A stretch of DNA of 64,000 bases, taken from contig CBDAUN010000003.1 of the NCBI GenBank assembly GCA_965200645.1, positions 1,674,001 to 1,738,000 on the forward strand. Reading direction: 5' to 3'. The stretch's first letter is position 1; the number at the start of each line of letters is the position of its first letter. The notes beneath the pieces are model-generated. The model saw only the letters and a program-made list of their open reading frames with translations. It was not told the DNA's origin and did no database searches. This DNA is from CBDAUN01 sp965200645. Lineage in GTDB: Bacteria; Pseudomonadota; Gammaproteobacteria; Arenicellales; JAJDZL01. The translations under genes and the position numbers were made by a program. This document shows positions 8,438 to 17,864 of this stretch, one piece after another.

Positions 8438-9370
8438 CTAAGCGATTTTGCTCAGTACTACAGTTAATGTTGCCACTGATATGGCGGTTGAAATTAGAAT
8501 ACTCGCGGAAATTCGTGCTGTATAGGTGTCATACTGCTGGGCAAGTACGTAAGCAGTCACCGCTACCGGCATAGAGGCTGAAATGATTGCGCTCGTTGCC
8601 CACAATGTATTGACCGGGAAAAGATAAAACATGGTCATCCACACCAAGATTGGATGAATCACCAGCTTTAGAAAACTTATTGTTAATGTTTGACCCTTCT
8701 GTGGCCGAATGCTGTCCTCCACCAAACTCGATCCCAGCGCAAACAATGCACAGGGTGCTGCAGCCGAACCCAATAGAGAGACGAAACGATCCACTGTATC
8801 AGGAATGGAAAGGCCAGACAAAGACACCAATGCGCCTAAGAACACAGCAACAATCAATGGGTTGGCCACAATAGAGGTAACAATTGTTTTCAGTACATTA
8901 ATCGCAGATAAACTCGCTGACGGTTTTGCTCGTTCCAACAGCACGGATGCCAATGGAAGCATTACCGCTAGGTCAATTGTGGTGGTGACGATGACAGGCA
9001 CGCTTGCGTTGTGGCCAAATGCAACGATGACAAAAGGCAATCCCAAATAACCCGTGTTGCCATAGATGGCACCGGTTGCGAAAACGACACTGAATGAAAA
9101 TTGAAGGCGAAAGATTAACTTCGCAATCACTATAGAAACAAAAAATAAAGCCAGTGACGCACTCAACCAGGCATAAACAAAGGTTGACTGAAACTGACTG
9201 CGCAAGTCCGCGGTGGCCATTAGGGAAAAAATTAAAACCGGAAGCGCAAAGTAAAATACGAATTGATTGAGTCCCAAACGGCCCGATGAATCAATAATGC
9301 CCCGCCAGGTTGCAAAGTAGCCGCAGGCAATTAATGCAAAAAATGGGGCGGTGATAAGCAGTGTTGTCAC
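8438..9370 (-). CDS. AEC family transporter (auxin efflux carrier fold)
   Basis: A 310-residue, highly hydrophobic protein with about ten membrane segments in two five-helix halves, as in the AEC/MdcF family of carboxylate or amino-acid carriers. Family features include the early LNQFVFYFALPVLIF and the half-helix NTGYLGLPFV; the C-terminal repeat has the TLWATSAIISASMPVA segment. Substrate specificity cannot be told from sequence. The start is GTG. It is divergent from the Nudix gene (about 100 bases between) and directly upstream of coaX with a short gap, so it may be cotranscribed with coaX. Confidence 0.88.
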   Translation of the reverse strand: MTTLLITAPFFALIACGYFATWRGIIDSSGRLGLNQFVFYFALPVLIFSLMATADLRSQFQSTFVYAWLSASLALFFVSIVIAKLIFRLQFSFSVVFATGAIYGNTGYLGLPFVIVAFGHNASVPVIVTTTIDLAVMLPLASVLLERAKPSASLSAINVLKTIVTSIVANPLIVAVFLGALVSLSGLSIPDTVDRFVSLLGSAAAPCALFALGSSLVEDSIRPQKGQTLTISFLKLVIHPILVWMTMFYLFPVNTLWATSAIISASMPVAVTAYVLAQQYDTYTARISASILISTAISVATLTVVLSKIA

Positions 9371-9471
9371 GGTAAGATGCTTGGCTTTATCAGTTCTAAG
9401 TTGCGTATATACTTTTAACGACGGGAATTATCCTGCAAGTCGCTTCCTCGCTTAACTAATTCGCACAAATT

Positions 9472-10047
9472 ATGTCTAGGGCCATAGAAATCAAATACTG
9501 CGTTGCCTGCGGAAGTGAGGTCAACTACAAAATTCCACCAGGAGATACATTGCCGCGTTACGTTTGTAAAAACACATCTTGCGGGTTTATTCACTATCAA
9601 AATCCAAACGTAGTCGCGGGTTGCATCGTTGAGTGGCAGGACGAAATTCTTCTTTGCCGCCGTGCGATTGAGCCTCGCAAAAATTATTGGACTATACCCG
9701 CAGGCTTTATGGAAAATAGTGAGACTGTAGAATCTGCAGCTGCCCGAGAGACTTGGGAAGAGGCACGCGCCAAAGTCGAATCAATCAAACTTTTCGCAGT
9801 TTACAGCATACCGCACGTCAATCAGGTGTACATTATCTTTCGCGGTAAATTGGCTACTCCCGCCTATGCTCCAGGTGAAGAAAGTTTGGAAGCTCAGTTG
9901 TTTACTCAAGACAAAATTCCATGGGACGATCTGGCATTTCCGGTCGTGCACAAAGCATTGAAAATCCACTGCAGCGCGTCTGATCGGGAGAATTTCCCGG
10001 TCGTACTTGGTCGAATCGAATACCCTACAAATTTCAAGCGGCACTGA
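9472..10047 (+). CDS. Nudix hydrolase with N-terminal zinc ribbon
   Basis: A 191-residue hydrolase of nucleoside-diphosphate derivatives. The N-terminus carries a four-cysteine zinc ribbon (C10, C13, C32, C37) like that of NADH pyrophosphatases. The Nudix box spans 78–100 with G78, E84, R92, E93, E96 and E97; the usual glycine after the glutamates is alanine (EEAR). The core helix coordinates Mg2+ for cleavage. ADP-ribose, NADH or FAD are plausible substrates for this subgroup, but the sequence does not decide. It lies convergent with the fructosamine kinase gene, four bases apart. Confidence 0.9.
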   Translation: MSRAIEIKYCVACGSEVNYKIPPGDTLPRYVCKNTSCGFIHYQNPNVVAGCIVEWQDEILLCRRAIEPRKNYWTIPAGFMENSETVESAAARETWEEARAKVESIKLFAVYSIPHVNQVYIIFRGKLATPAYAPGEESLEAQLFTQDKIPWDDLAFPVVHKALKIHCSASDRENFPVVLGRIEYPTNFKRH

Positions 10048-10051
10048 CATC

Positions 10052-10924
10052 TTAAGTGACAACGGATAAGATCCGACGCATCATTGATTCTGCCTGGCCA
10101 AGGTAGACTCTGCCGAATAAATTCAAATGGTTCAAAATGTGATACAACTGATAAAGATCAGAGCGCTCGTGGTGTCCCTCGGGAAACGGCCAGGCTTCTA
10201 GGTAGGCATGGTAGAAGTCTGAAGGGAATCCACCGAACAGCGAAGTCATGGCGATATCTGCTTCGCGATCGCCATAGTAAACTGCAGGGTCAAAGATGAC
10301 AGGGTTGCCTTTAGCATCGAACGAGCAGTTACCTGACCACAAGTCTCCATGCAACAGCGATGGAACGGGAGTATGGGAACCAAGCAGGTTGACCAAATTA
10401 TCCAATAAACGAGTTCCGAGAGTTTGAACGTTACCGCAATAGCCGTTTTTGTGAGCAATTCTTAATTGATGCGATAGCCTATTGGTGCTGAAGAACTCAA
10501 GCCAATTTTTATTTTGGGAATTTGGCTGTGAAGTGACGCCAATATAATTATCTGAAGCCCAGCCGTGTTTTTCGTGTACAAATCGATGCAGCATTGCCAT
10601 TTGATGACCGAGCCGTCCAAAGGAGTCCGGTCTTGGTCCGGCAAAAGAAATGCACTCCGTTACCATATAAGTTGTATCTCCCGAGCAGCCCAGAAGAATC
10701 GGTCGGGGTACCCGCACAGTATTGGATTTTTCTAGTTCTTGCAGACCTTCAAATTCGGCAGTTATCCGTGAACCTGTGGTACCAAATTTAACAAAAAAGT
10801 TTTCAGACTTGCTTTGAGCAATGCAGGTTTGATCAAACGTAGCTCCTCCTACGGGCTGCATTTTGATAATGGGGGTCTCGAGTAGTAACGAAATGTCACG
10901 CTTGACATTAGGCAGGTTGGGCAT
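10052..10924 (-). CDS. Fructosamine kinase family protein (protein deglycation kinase)
   Basis: A 290-residue kinase-fold protein of the fructosamine-3-kinase/ketosamine-kinase family, which phosphorylates sugar adducts on protein lysines or free amines so that they fall off. Motifs include the nucleotide-binding strand with GGATFDQT near residue 27, a lysine in FFVKFG, the catalytic loop HGDLWSGN, and the metal-binding IFDPAVYYGDREADIAM. The C-terminal YQLYHILNHLNLFG is also a family hallmark. Length is normal. It has its own promoter region, divergent from priA. The ATG start sits just before the conserved N-terminus. Confidence 0.92.
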   Translation of the reverse strand: MPNLPNVKRDISLLLETPIIKMQPVGGATFDQTCIAQSKSENFFVKFGTTGSRITAEFEGLQELEKSNTVRVPRPILLGCSGDTTYMVTECISFAGPRPDSFGRLGHQMAMLHRFVHEKHGWASDNYIGVTSQPNSQNKNWLEFFSTNRLSHQLRIAHKNGYCGNVQTLGTRLLDNLVNLLGSHTPVPSLLHGDLWSGNCSFDAKGNPVIFDPAVYYGDREADIAMTSLFGGFPSDFYHAYLEAWPFPEGHHERSDLYQLYHILNHLNLFGRVYLGQAESMMRRILSVVT

Positions 10925-10977
10925 AGTTTACTGATTTACTGGGTCAGAATTTGAAATTGAGAACAGTATTTTAATGA

Positions 10978-13197
10978 TTGGATAGCGTTGATTTGAAAGA
11001 CATTGTTCGTGTAGCTATGCCGATTTCAAGAAGATTACTCTTCGATTATCGGTTAAAGCCAAATCTTTCGGCATCAGTGGGATGTCGAGTATTAGTGCCA
11101 TTTGGCAGAAACAAGAAAGTGGCGCTGATTGTTGACCAGCCCTCTAAGCCCAGTATTCCCTATGAAGGCTTAAAGCAGATTGACTTAGTCATTGATGATG
11201 AACCCATAATAAATCAAGAATTAGTGGGCACTTTGAATTGGGTGTCTAATTACTATCATCAACCCCTTGGAGAGGTACTGTGGACTGCACTGCCGTTAGC
11301 GATTCGCAAAGGACGACCGCAAACACCGAACCTCAAAATGGGAGTGCGTTTGACCAGTGCAGGTGCCAGCCTGGAACTTGAGGATTTTGCTCGCGCGAAA
11401 GTACAAAGGCTCATCTTTGAAAAATTAGCCAATCGAGATTCATTACTGGATATTGAATTACTTAAGTCAGCAGGCAGTTCGTGGCGCAGTTCACTGAAGA
11501 AAATGGAGTCGCGAGACTATGTTGAAATTAAACCCTTAGCGATGCGGCCGACATCAAGTGAAATTAACCTAATTCAGGACTTAAACCTCGAGCAGCAAAA
11601 CTCTTATAAGCAGATTGTGGCATCGCTGGGAAGGTATGCCAGTTTTTTACTGCATGGAGTCACCGGAAGCGGTAAGACCGAAGTGTATCTTCATGCGATC
11701 ACCGAAGTGCTGGCCCAAGGTGGACAAGCCTTAATCATGGTGCCCGAAATTAGCCTTTCTCCTCAATTATTGGGACGTGTCGGTAGCGCCTTGGCAGCTC
11801 GGGTGGTAGCCTACCACTCAGGCTTAACCGACGCAGAACGCCATCGGTCCTGGTGGCTGGCAAAGACTGGTGAAGCACAGGTTATTGTTGGTACCCGTTC
11901 AGCGGTGTTTCTGCCGATTAAGCGTCTTAGCATCATTGTAATGGATGAAGAGCACGATAGTTCATTCAAACAGGATGAGGGTGTTCCCTATCATGCGCGA
12001 AAAGTTGCTTTACGTAGAGCGATGACGCTGGGTATTCCAATTGTCTTTGGTTCTGCAACCCCTTCATTGGAAACTGTTCAGGCAGCTAAAAGCAACAGAG
12101 TTTCCGTTTTAAGTTTGACGAAGCGAGCAACTCAGGTAGCAATGCCAACTGTTCAAATCATTGATTTGAACAACATCAATGTCACGGATGGTATGTCGTT
12201 TCCATTGTTAAAGGCAATTCAAAAGAGACTGGACGCCAACGAACAGTGCTTGATTTTTATCAATCGCAGAGGCTATTCGCCACTGGTCTTCTGTGCGGAT
12301 TGTCAGTGGTTCGCAACTTGCCCCAACTGTGATCTAAAGCTAATTTATCATTCTATGGACAATTGTTTGCGCTGTCATCAATGCGGCTTTAAACAAAACA
12401 ATATTCCCAAATTTTGTCCACAGTGCGAATCTGCCCGTATAGAGGTATTTGGAGAAGGAACTCAGAAAGTAGAACAGATACTAAGACAACAATTTCCAGG
12501 GGTCCGCCTGCTTCGTATTGATAGCGATTCAATCAAAGGATATGCACAAATTCAAAGCGCTTTAGACAAAGCTCAATATGGTGATGCTGATATTTTGGTT
12601 GGCACACAAATGTTGTCAAAGGGGCATAATTTCCCCTATGTTACGTTGGTTGGAATATTGGATGCAGACAGAGGATTCTTCAGCCATGATTTTCGCGCAA
12701 TGGAATACTTGACTCAACAAGTGTTGCAAGTAGCCGGTCGTGCCGGAAGAATAGAGAAGTGCGGTGAAGTCTATATTCAGTCCATGTATCCGACCAGCGA
12801 TGTGTTTGAAACTATTCGTTCTCACAGTTACATGCAATTTGCTCACCAGGAGTTGGAAAATCGAAAAGAAGCGCAACAACCACCATTTTTGGGACACGCG
12901 CTGTTGCGAGCCAACTCACCAGAGCAAGATCAACCCGAAGAGTTTCTTTTACAAGCAAAGGAACGAGCACACCAAATCATTGAACAAGATAAGTTCTCAG
13001 GAATCACTGTGATGGATGCGATCAAGTCTCCAATTGGGAGAATTGCAAATAGACACCGAGCACAGTTGTTGGTCACGGGCTCGAATACAGTTACACTTGG
13101 TCGGTTTTTAACTCAATGGGTTGATCAGTTGGAGAAGTTTCGTAAAAAAGGCAAGCTTCGCTGGAATTTGGATGTAGACCCAATCAATTATTTTTAA
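10978..13197 (+). CDS. priA: Primosomal replication protein N' (PriA helicase)
   Basis: A 3'–5' DNA helicase that recognises stalled forks and reloads the replisome. The 739-residue protein has an N-terminal DNA-binding domain (1 to about 200), Walker A GVTGSGKTE (about 227–235), a DEEH box (IIVMDEEHDSSF), and an eight-cysteine double zinc site inside the helicase core (from FCADC to FCPQC). The later helicase motifs are GTQMLSKGHNF and QVAGRAGR. The TTG start gives an N-terminus (DIVRVAMPI…LFDYRL) that matches the family. Length is typical (E. coli about 732). argS follows on the same strand after about 20 bases, probably in one transcript. Confidence 0.95.
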   Translation: MDSVDLKDIVRVAMPISRRLLFDYRLKPNLSASVGCRVLVPFGRNKKVALIVDQPSKPSIPYEGLKQIDLVIDDEPIINQELVGTLNWVSNYYHQPLGEVLWTALPLAIRKGRPQTPNLKMGVRLTSAGASLELEDFARAKVQRLIFEKLANRDSLLDIELLKSAGSSWRSSLKKMESRDYVEIKPLAMRPTSSEINLIQDLNLEQQNSYKQIVASLGRYASFLLHGVTGSGKTEVYLHAITEVLAQGGQALIMVPEISLSPQLLGRVGSALAARVVAYHSGLTDAERHRSWWLAKTGEAQVIVGTRSAVFLPIKRLSIIVMDEEHDSSFKQDEGVPYHARKVALRRAMTLGIPIVFGSATPSLETVQAAKSNRVSVLSLTKRATQVAMPTVQIIDLNNINVTDGMSFPLLKAIQKRLDANEQCLIFINRRGYSPLVFCADCQWFATCPNCDLKLIYHSMDNCLRCHQCGFKQNNIPKFCPQCESARIEVFGEGTQKVEQILRQQFPGVRLLRIDSDSIKGYAQIQSALDKAQYGDADILVGTQMLSKGHNFPYVTLVGILDADRGFFSHDFRAMEYLTQQVLQVAGRAGRIEKCGEVYIQSMYPTSDVFETIRSHSYMQFAHQELENRKEAQQPPFLGHALLRANSPEQDQPEEFLLQAKERAHQIIEQDKFSGITVMDAIKSPIGRIANRHRAQLLVTGSNTVTLGRFLTQWVDQLEKFRKKGKLRWNLDVDPINYF

Positions 13198-13218
13198 TCA
13201 CAATACTAGGATAAATCT

Positions 13219-14955
13219 TTGAAATTTCGAATTCGCGAACTGGTTGAACAATCACTAGAAAGTTTGCTGCAAACACAACTCATTCCAGCCGCCAGTATGC
13301 CCAGCAGTATTGCCATTGAGCACTCACGGCGTGAGGGCCATGGTGACTTTGCTACGGCCATCGCTTTGGGAATGGCAAAAAAAGCAAGCATGCAGCCACG
13401 TGACATCGCCGAATTAATTCGTGAACATATGCCTGAGTCATCTTTGGTTGAGCACACTGAAATTGCTGGCCCCGGCTTTATTAACTTTTTTTTGACTACC
13501 CATGCATACTGCGCTGTCGTAGCCGAAATTCTGGAAAATGGCGACAACTACGGCTCGCTTGTCAGAAGCGGGTCCAACAAAATATTGATTGAGTTCGTTT
13601 CTGCAAACCCTACAGGCCCACTACACGTTGGGCATGGTCGTGGCGCCGCGTACGGTGACACTCTTGCGAGAATTATGCATAAGGCCGGCTATTCCGTTGA
13701 CACCGAATACTACGTGAATGACATCGGTCGTCAAATGAGCATCCTAACGCTCAGTACTTGGGTGAGGTATTTGCAAATTGAGCAAAACGATCTCGACTTT
13801 CCCAAGGGAGCCTATCGAGGCGACTATGTTATTGAACTAGCCAAACAGGCAAAAACCGAGTTTGGGGAGTTGTTTGTTCGTACTGTCGAAAATTTGTTGT
13901 CTGACCTGCCTGATGGTGAAGACGCGGCATTGGACCAATTGGTCGGAAGATGTCAGGACCGTCTCGGCGATAGTGATTACGAAACGCTTCGACAATGGGT
14001 TTTGGATGTAATGGTGGAGGACCTGCGTGATGACCTGAAGGGTTTTGGTGTCGAATATGACCAGTGGTTCGCAGAAAGCCAGGTTGTCAAAAGTGGAGAG
14101 GTTGAGCATGTAGTCAGTCACCTTAAGGCGCGCAGCCACCTGTATGAGTCGGACGGTGCACTGTGGTTTAGGTCTACGGAATACGGAGACGAAAAGGACC
14201 GGGTTGTGGTTCGCTCCAACAACGCACTGACATATTTTGCGTCAGACATTGCCTATCACCTGAACAAGTACCAGCGAGGGTATAATATGATGATCAATAT
14301 CTGGGGTGCTGATCATCACGGCTATATTGCTAGGATGAAGGCTGTTCTTCAAGCAGCTGGTGAAGATCCCGAGCAACTAATCATACTACTCGTTCAATTC
14401 GCATCGCTGTATAGAAAAGGCGTCAAAATATCGATGTCGACCCGTGCCGGAGAATTCGTTTCCTTAAGACAACTGCGGGAAGAAATCGGCGAGGACGCAG
14501 CACGTTTCTTTTATGTCAGTCGAAAGTCCGATCAGCATTTGGAGTTTGATCTTGATTTGGCGAAGTCTCAAAGCAATGACAATCCCGTCTACTACATCCA
14601 GTACGCACACGCAAGAATTGCCAGCATATTTCGGCAGATGCGGGAAAGAGGTGTATCAAGGAACTGCGATGCGAACCACTCCCTATTGGAACGGGACGCC
14701 GAGATCAGTCTTATGAAGTGTTTAGCGCGCTATCCAGAAGTTATCGAAAGTTCGGCTTCTGCGTTGGAACCACATCAAATTGCATATTACTTGCGCGAAT
14801 TGGCGAATGAGTTTCATTCGTTTTACAACAAAGAGCGGGTGTTAGATTGCGAACAATCATTGCGTGATGCACGTTTGGATCTTCTTGAAGCCACCCGGCA
14901 AGTGCTGTCCAGTGGCCTTAATCTGATTGGTGTTTCTGCACCAGATTCCATGTAG
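13219..14955 (+). CDS. argS: Arginyl-tRNA synthetase
   Basis: Class I aminoacyl-tRNA synthetase that charges tRNA-Arg. The 578-residue protein shows the N-terminal additional domain (1 to about 110), the HIGH-type signature HVGHGRG after ANPTGPL, the Rossmann catalytic fold with VNDIGRQ and WGADHHGY, the KMSKS-equivalent KISMSTRAGEFV, and the helical anticodon-binding domain ending with 'EFHSFYN'. The TTG start has AGGA about nine bases upstream. The SPOR-domain gene follows 21 bases later, a common gammaproteobacterial pairing. Confidence 0.96.
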   Translation: MKFRIRELVEQSLESLLQTQLIPAASMPSSIAIEHSRREGHGDFATAIALGMAKKASMQPRDIAELIREHMPESSLVEHTEIAGPGFINFFLTTHAYCAVVAEILENGDNYGSLVRSGSNKILIEFVSANPTGPLHVGHGRGAAYGDTLARIMHKAGYSVDTEYYVNDIGRQMSILTLSTWVRYLQIEQNDLDFPKGAYRGDYVIELAKQAKTEFGELFVRTVENLLSDLPDGEDAALDQLVGRCQDRLGDSDYETLRQWVLDVMVEDLRDDLKGFGVEYDQWFAESQVVKSGEVEHVVSHLKARSHLYESDGALWFRSTEYGDEKDRVVVRSNNALTYFASDIAYHLNKYQRGYNMMINIWGADHHGYIARMKAVLQAAGEDPEQLIILLVQFASLYRKGVKISMSTRAGEFVSLRQLREEIGEDAARFFYVSRKSDQHLEFDLDLAKSQSNDNPVYYIQYAHARIASIFRQMRERGVSRNCDANHSLLERDAEISLMKCLARYPEVIESSASALEPHQIAYYLRELANEFHSFYNKERVLDCEQSLRDARLDLLEATRQVLSSGLNLIGVSAPDSM

Positions 14956-14976
14956 TTTACCGAGGGAATTTTACCT

Positions 14977-15618
14977 ATGGCGAAACGGGCAAACAAGAAA
15001 GCGGTTAAGAGTTCTTCCGGATTTAAGCCTTTCGTTTTGGGGCTCCTGGTAGGGGCTTCCGGCATGTTTTTATATGTGGGAGTGATTCAGGAAAATCGTC
15101 CAACAAACGTGGGGTCTGGACTGCAAAACTTAATAACAGCCGCAACGGAAGCACAGAAGGCTGAACAGCAAGTGGCTTCTGTCGAGTCGGTCAGTGACCA
15201 GCCTGCCAATCCAACGGATGGATTTAAGTTCAACTTTTATGACGTCTTGCTGGAAGATGAGTACATCTTGCCTCAAACTCCTGAACCTGAATCCAACAAC
15301 GAAGTTGCTGCAGTAGACCAGCAGCCCGAACCAGCTGCAAAACAAAAAGAAGTTGCAAAGACTGTAGAAATTCAGTCGTTCTACGTTCTACAAGCCGCCT
15401 CGTATAAAGCTTATGGGGATGCTGACAAGTTGAAGGCACAGTTGGCTCTATCCGGACATAGCGCTTATATTCAGAAGGTAACAATCGAGGGTCGTGGAGA
15501 GTACTTTCGTGTGCGCTTAGGGCCGTTTGATAACTTGACCAAGATGCGTTCCACCAAGAATGCATTGGCAGACTTGGGAATCAAGACGCTATCCTTCAAA
15601 ATGAAAGGCGAAGCCTAA
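14977..15618 (+). CDS. SPOR-domain cell-envelope protein
   Basis: A 213-residue, bitopic inner-membrane protein: a short basic N-terminus (MAKRANKKAVK), one membrane segment at about 18–37, a flexible acidic and Pro/Gln-rich linker, and a C-terminal SPOR domain (about 130–205, with YFRVRLGPF). SPOR domains bind glycan strands stripped of stem peptides, which places the protein at the division septum. The position after argS is the same as for related SPOR proteins (FtsN/DedD-like) in many gammaproteobacteria. It lacks further features to call it FtsN. Its 3' end overlaps the phaC stop by a few bases (convergent). Confidence 0.88.
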   Translation: MAKRANKKAVKSSSGFKPFVLGLLVGASGMFLYVGVIQENRPTNVGSGLQNLITAATEAQKAEQQVASVESVSDQPANPTDGFKFNFYDVLLEDEYILPQTPEPESNNEVAAVDQQPEPAAKQKEVAKTVEIQSFYVLQAASYKAYGDADKLKAQLALSGHSAYIQKVTIEGRGEYFRVRLGPFDNLTKMRSTKNALADLGIKTLSFKMKGEA

Positions 15619-16679
15619 CTCCTGTTTGATCTTTCTTCGAGCCAACTAGCGATTCGAATTGGGATGTCTTTGCCTGCCTTGCTGCTAACGTAAATTCCTA
15701 TATGCCCAGTGTCGTAGGTTGCTTCACCGTAGTCTTGCGAACCTACTACTGATCGCAAAGCCTGAGAAGCACTCGGTGGCACCAAGTGGTCCTGCTTCGC
15801 ATAGATGTTCAGAATTGGAATTTCCAAACACTCGAGATCAATCAAACGACCTTCAACTTTGAGTTCTTTGTTGATTAACTTGTTCTCCTGAAAGAAGTCC
15901 TTGATGAAGGTGGCGAACATTGCGCCGGCTTGATCAGGACTATCGAATATCCACTTTTCCATGCGCATGAAGTTCTCAACCTTTGCTGGTTGATCAACAA
16001 TCTTGGCGAAGTCCAGATACTTTTCCATGCCAAGTTTATAGGGTTTTAGGGATAGAAACATGCTATTGAGCATCATGCCTGGGACATTACCTACAGCACT
16101 TACTAACAAGTCAACATCTAATTCTTTGAACCAGCGTGAAAGGGTGTTATCAGGGGTATGAAAGTCCACCGGAGTGACCATGGTAATGAGATTTTCTACC
16201 TTTGTTGGATGGAGCACGGAATAACAGAGACTCATAGTCCCGCCTTGACAAATTCCGAGTATGTTGACTTGGGATGCTCCAGAATCTGCAACAACTGCAT
16301 CCACGCAACTGTCAATGTAGTTGAGGTAGTGCGGCAAATCTAAGTTTCGGTCTGCGGGTTGCGGATAGCCCCAATCGATCAGGTAAACATCTGCACCCTG
16401 GTTAAGAAGTCCTCTGACGAGAGAACGGCTTTCATGCAAGTCAGTAATGTAAGGTCGGTTGACTAAGGCGTAGACGATTAAAAGAGGGTTGGTTTGACTA
16501 ATTGCTGAATGGGTTGGCTTTCGGAAATGATGCAATTCAAGCCTGTCCTTTGTCAGCACAACATCTTTGGGAGTTTGACCAACCTTTATTTCTCCTATGT
16601 TGGAAATAGTTCTTGCGCCTTCGGTGAGTTTCGACTGAAACTCCATTGACTCTCGAATCAGCTTTTCGTAGGAAACCAT
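15615..16679 (-). CDS. phaC: Class III polyhydroxyalkanoate synthase subunit PhaC
   Basis: The catalytic subunit of class III PHA synthase. It polymerises (R)-3-hydroxyacyl-CoA into storage polyester at the granule surface, together with PhaE. The protein is about 354 residues, the short class III length. It has an alpha/beta-hydrolase fold with the lipase-like box GICQGG (catalytic Cys at about 144), the catalytic Asp in YAKQDHLVPP and the His in TGHIGIYVS. Start: the ATG at 16679 was preferred over the TTG one codon upstream; both have AAAGG at workable distance. The phaE stop is just upstream, so the two are one operon, transcribed phaE then phaC. Confidence 0.95.
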   Translation of the reverse strand: MVSYEKLIRESMEFQSKLTEGARTISNIGEIKVGQTPKDVVLTKDRLELHHFRKPTHSAISQTNPLLIVYALVNRPYITDLHESRSLVRGLLNQGADVYLIDWGYPQPADRNLDLPHYLNYIDSCVDAVVADSGASQVNILGICQGGTMSLCYSVLHPTKVENLITMVTPVDFHTPDNTLSRWFKELDVDLLVSAVGNVPGMMLNSMFLSLKPYKLGMEKYLDFAKIVDQPAKVENFMRMEKWIFDSPDQAGAMFATFIKDFFQENKLINKELKVEGRLIDLECLEIPILNIYAKQDHLVPPSASQALRSVVGSQDYGEATYDTGHIGIYVSSKAGKDIPIRIASWLEERSNRS

Positions 16680-16683
16680 CAAT

Positions 16684-17553
16684 CTAGCCTTTAGCAGTGC
16701 TTCCTTTGGTTTTCGCTACTGTCTTTTTTCTTGTTGTAGAGGTTCTTGTTTTAACCATGCGGCCTCTCTTCAATTCACCGATTTGTTCTTCAAGTTGACC
16801 GATACGTTCATGTAGTTTTGTTTCGTGGTCTTTCAACATCGCTTGAGAGGCGTGCAACTGTGCAATTTCACTTCGAGTTGGTATGTTGTTGATACGAGCG
16901 TTTTTGTCCTGCATCAAGTATGAGTGTTGCAGCAGTCGCATGGTTGCATCAATGAGTGCGCCGTACGCTTTGGAGTACGCACTTGAACTTGAAATGACTT
17001 GAAATTCATCTTCGCAGCAATCTATCCAAACTCGACAAAAAAGGTCGAAGGTCAAGTCTTGTTGATCGACTTCAGTCAACTGACTCTTGAGTCGGTCAGT
17101 AACATTTTGTGAAAACTTTGAAAAAAGTTCGATGTAATTCTTTTGACACTCAGCCAGCTGTTGCTGTAGCAACATCAAGTGAGTAAAGTCCTCTTGCCAT
17201 TCACGATACAGGCCAAGTGCTGGAATGTTTCCGGGTGTGGGCGGAATACTAGGAACAAATCCCTGTACTTGTGGCCAGTTCGGCATTTGAAAAGGATTCT
17301 GAGCGAGTGGAATATTTGGCAGTGGTGAAAAGAAACTACTAGACTTGAGCAATTCTTCAAAATTTTCAAAGTTCAAAGAATCACTTCCTTGGTTTTGCAT
17401 TGACTCGAAAAATGACCTGAATGCATTGCTAAAATCAAAAAGTTGAGCATATGCGGGTGCAGGTGAAGGGTTTTGCGGAACAGACCAGGGACTCCACAAG
17501 TTTGCAGGGCCGAACTGGTTACCAAGGGTTTGAGGGTTCCAGTAATTAAACAT
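16684..17553 (-). CDS. phaE: Class III PHA synthase subunit PhaE
   Basis: The non-catalytic partner of PhaC in class III synthases. At 289 residues it has a variable Pro/Phe-rich N-terminus, a conserved middle (LMLLQQQLAECQKNYIELF and the FCRVWIDCCEDEFQ region), a predicted coiled coil near the C-terminus (HETKLHERIGQLEEQIGELK), and a Lys/Thr/Arg-rich tail suited to granule or DNA contact. It is first in the phaE–phaC operon and divergent from phaB across a 311-base region holding candidate PhaR operators. The presence of PhaE makes this a class III rather than class I synthase. Confidence 0.93.
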   Translation of the reverse strand: MFNYWNPQTLGNQFGPANLWSPWSVPQNPSPAPAYAQLFDFSNAFRSFFESMQNQGSDSLNFENFEELLKSSSFFSPLPNIPLAQNPFQMPNWPQVQGFVPSIPPTPGNIPALGLYREWQEDFTHLMLLQQQLAECQKNYIELFSKFSQNVTDRLKSQLTEVDQQDLTFDLFCRVWIDCCEDEFQVISSSSAYSKAYGALIDATMRLLQHSYLMQDKNARINNIPTRSEIAQLHASQAMLKDHETKLHERIGQLEEQIGELKRGRMVKTRTSTTRKKTVAKTKGSTAKG

Positions 17554-17705
17554 AACAATGTAACAGTTTAGATCGATGGCTCAAGTTTTTCGTGCTAACA
17601 CTTCATTTATAAAAGAATACCAGCCGAATCAAGGAGGTAAAAGGAGATTTCATCATCGCTACATGAAGGTGATGGTGTAAAAATTCATTTAAACCTGTAA
17701 CTTTG

Positions 17706-17714
17706 TGCAAGGCA
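17706..17714. promoter_or_regulatory. Candidate PhaR operator 1 (TGC-AAG-GCA)
   Basis: The palindrome TGC-N3-GCA resembles the CTGC-N3-GCAG type of site described for PhaR. It sits within an 18-base stretch (TTGTGCAAGGCATCAAAA) whose reverse complement matches the second site at 14 of 18 positions. phaR is the second gene of the downstream operon, so autoregulation is plausible. Confidence 0.4.
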
Positions 17715-17781
17715 TCAAAATTTAGTAGTTACGTTTTTCAAGAACAATGTTTTTTTTGTATATGGTGTCTTTAGTTTTTGA

Positions 17782-17790
17782 TGCACCGCA
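17782..17790. promoter_or_regulatory. Candidate PhaR operator 2 (TGC-ACC-GCA)
   Basis: Second TGC-N3-GCA palindrome, in the context TTTTGATGCACCGCAAAA. It lies about 30 bases upstream of the putative phaB −10. Its flanks are the inverted copy of those of operator 1. Confidence 0.4.
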
Positions 17791-17864
17791 AAACATTAGC
17801 ATCAATTTACTTGTAGTACAATGTTCAGTTTTGATAAATATTCTCATTTTCATGGAGGAATTAA

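Larger units (their letters stand above)
17554..17864. promoter_or_regulatory. Divergent phaEC / phaB control region
   Basis: A 311-base intergenic region serving both the phaEC and phaBR operons. It contains two copies of TGC-N3-GCA about 76 bases apart (given separately), a TACAAT at 17817–17822 that could be the −10 of phaB, and a strong GGAGG ribosome-binding site at 17854–17858 before the phaB ATG. A good −35 for phaB was not found. It contains no gene. Confidence 0.5.
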
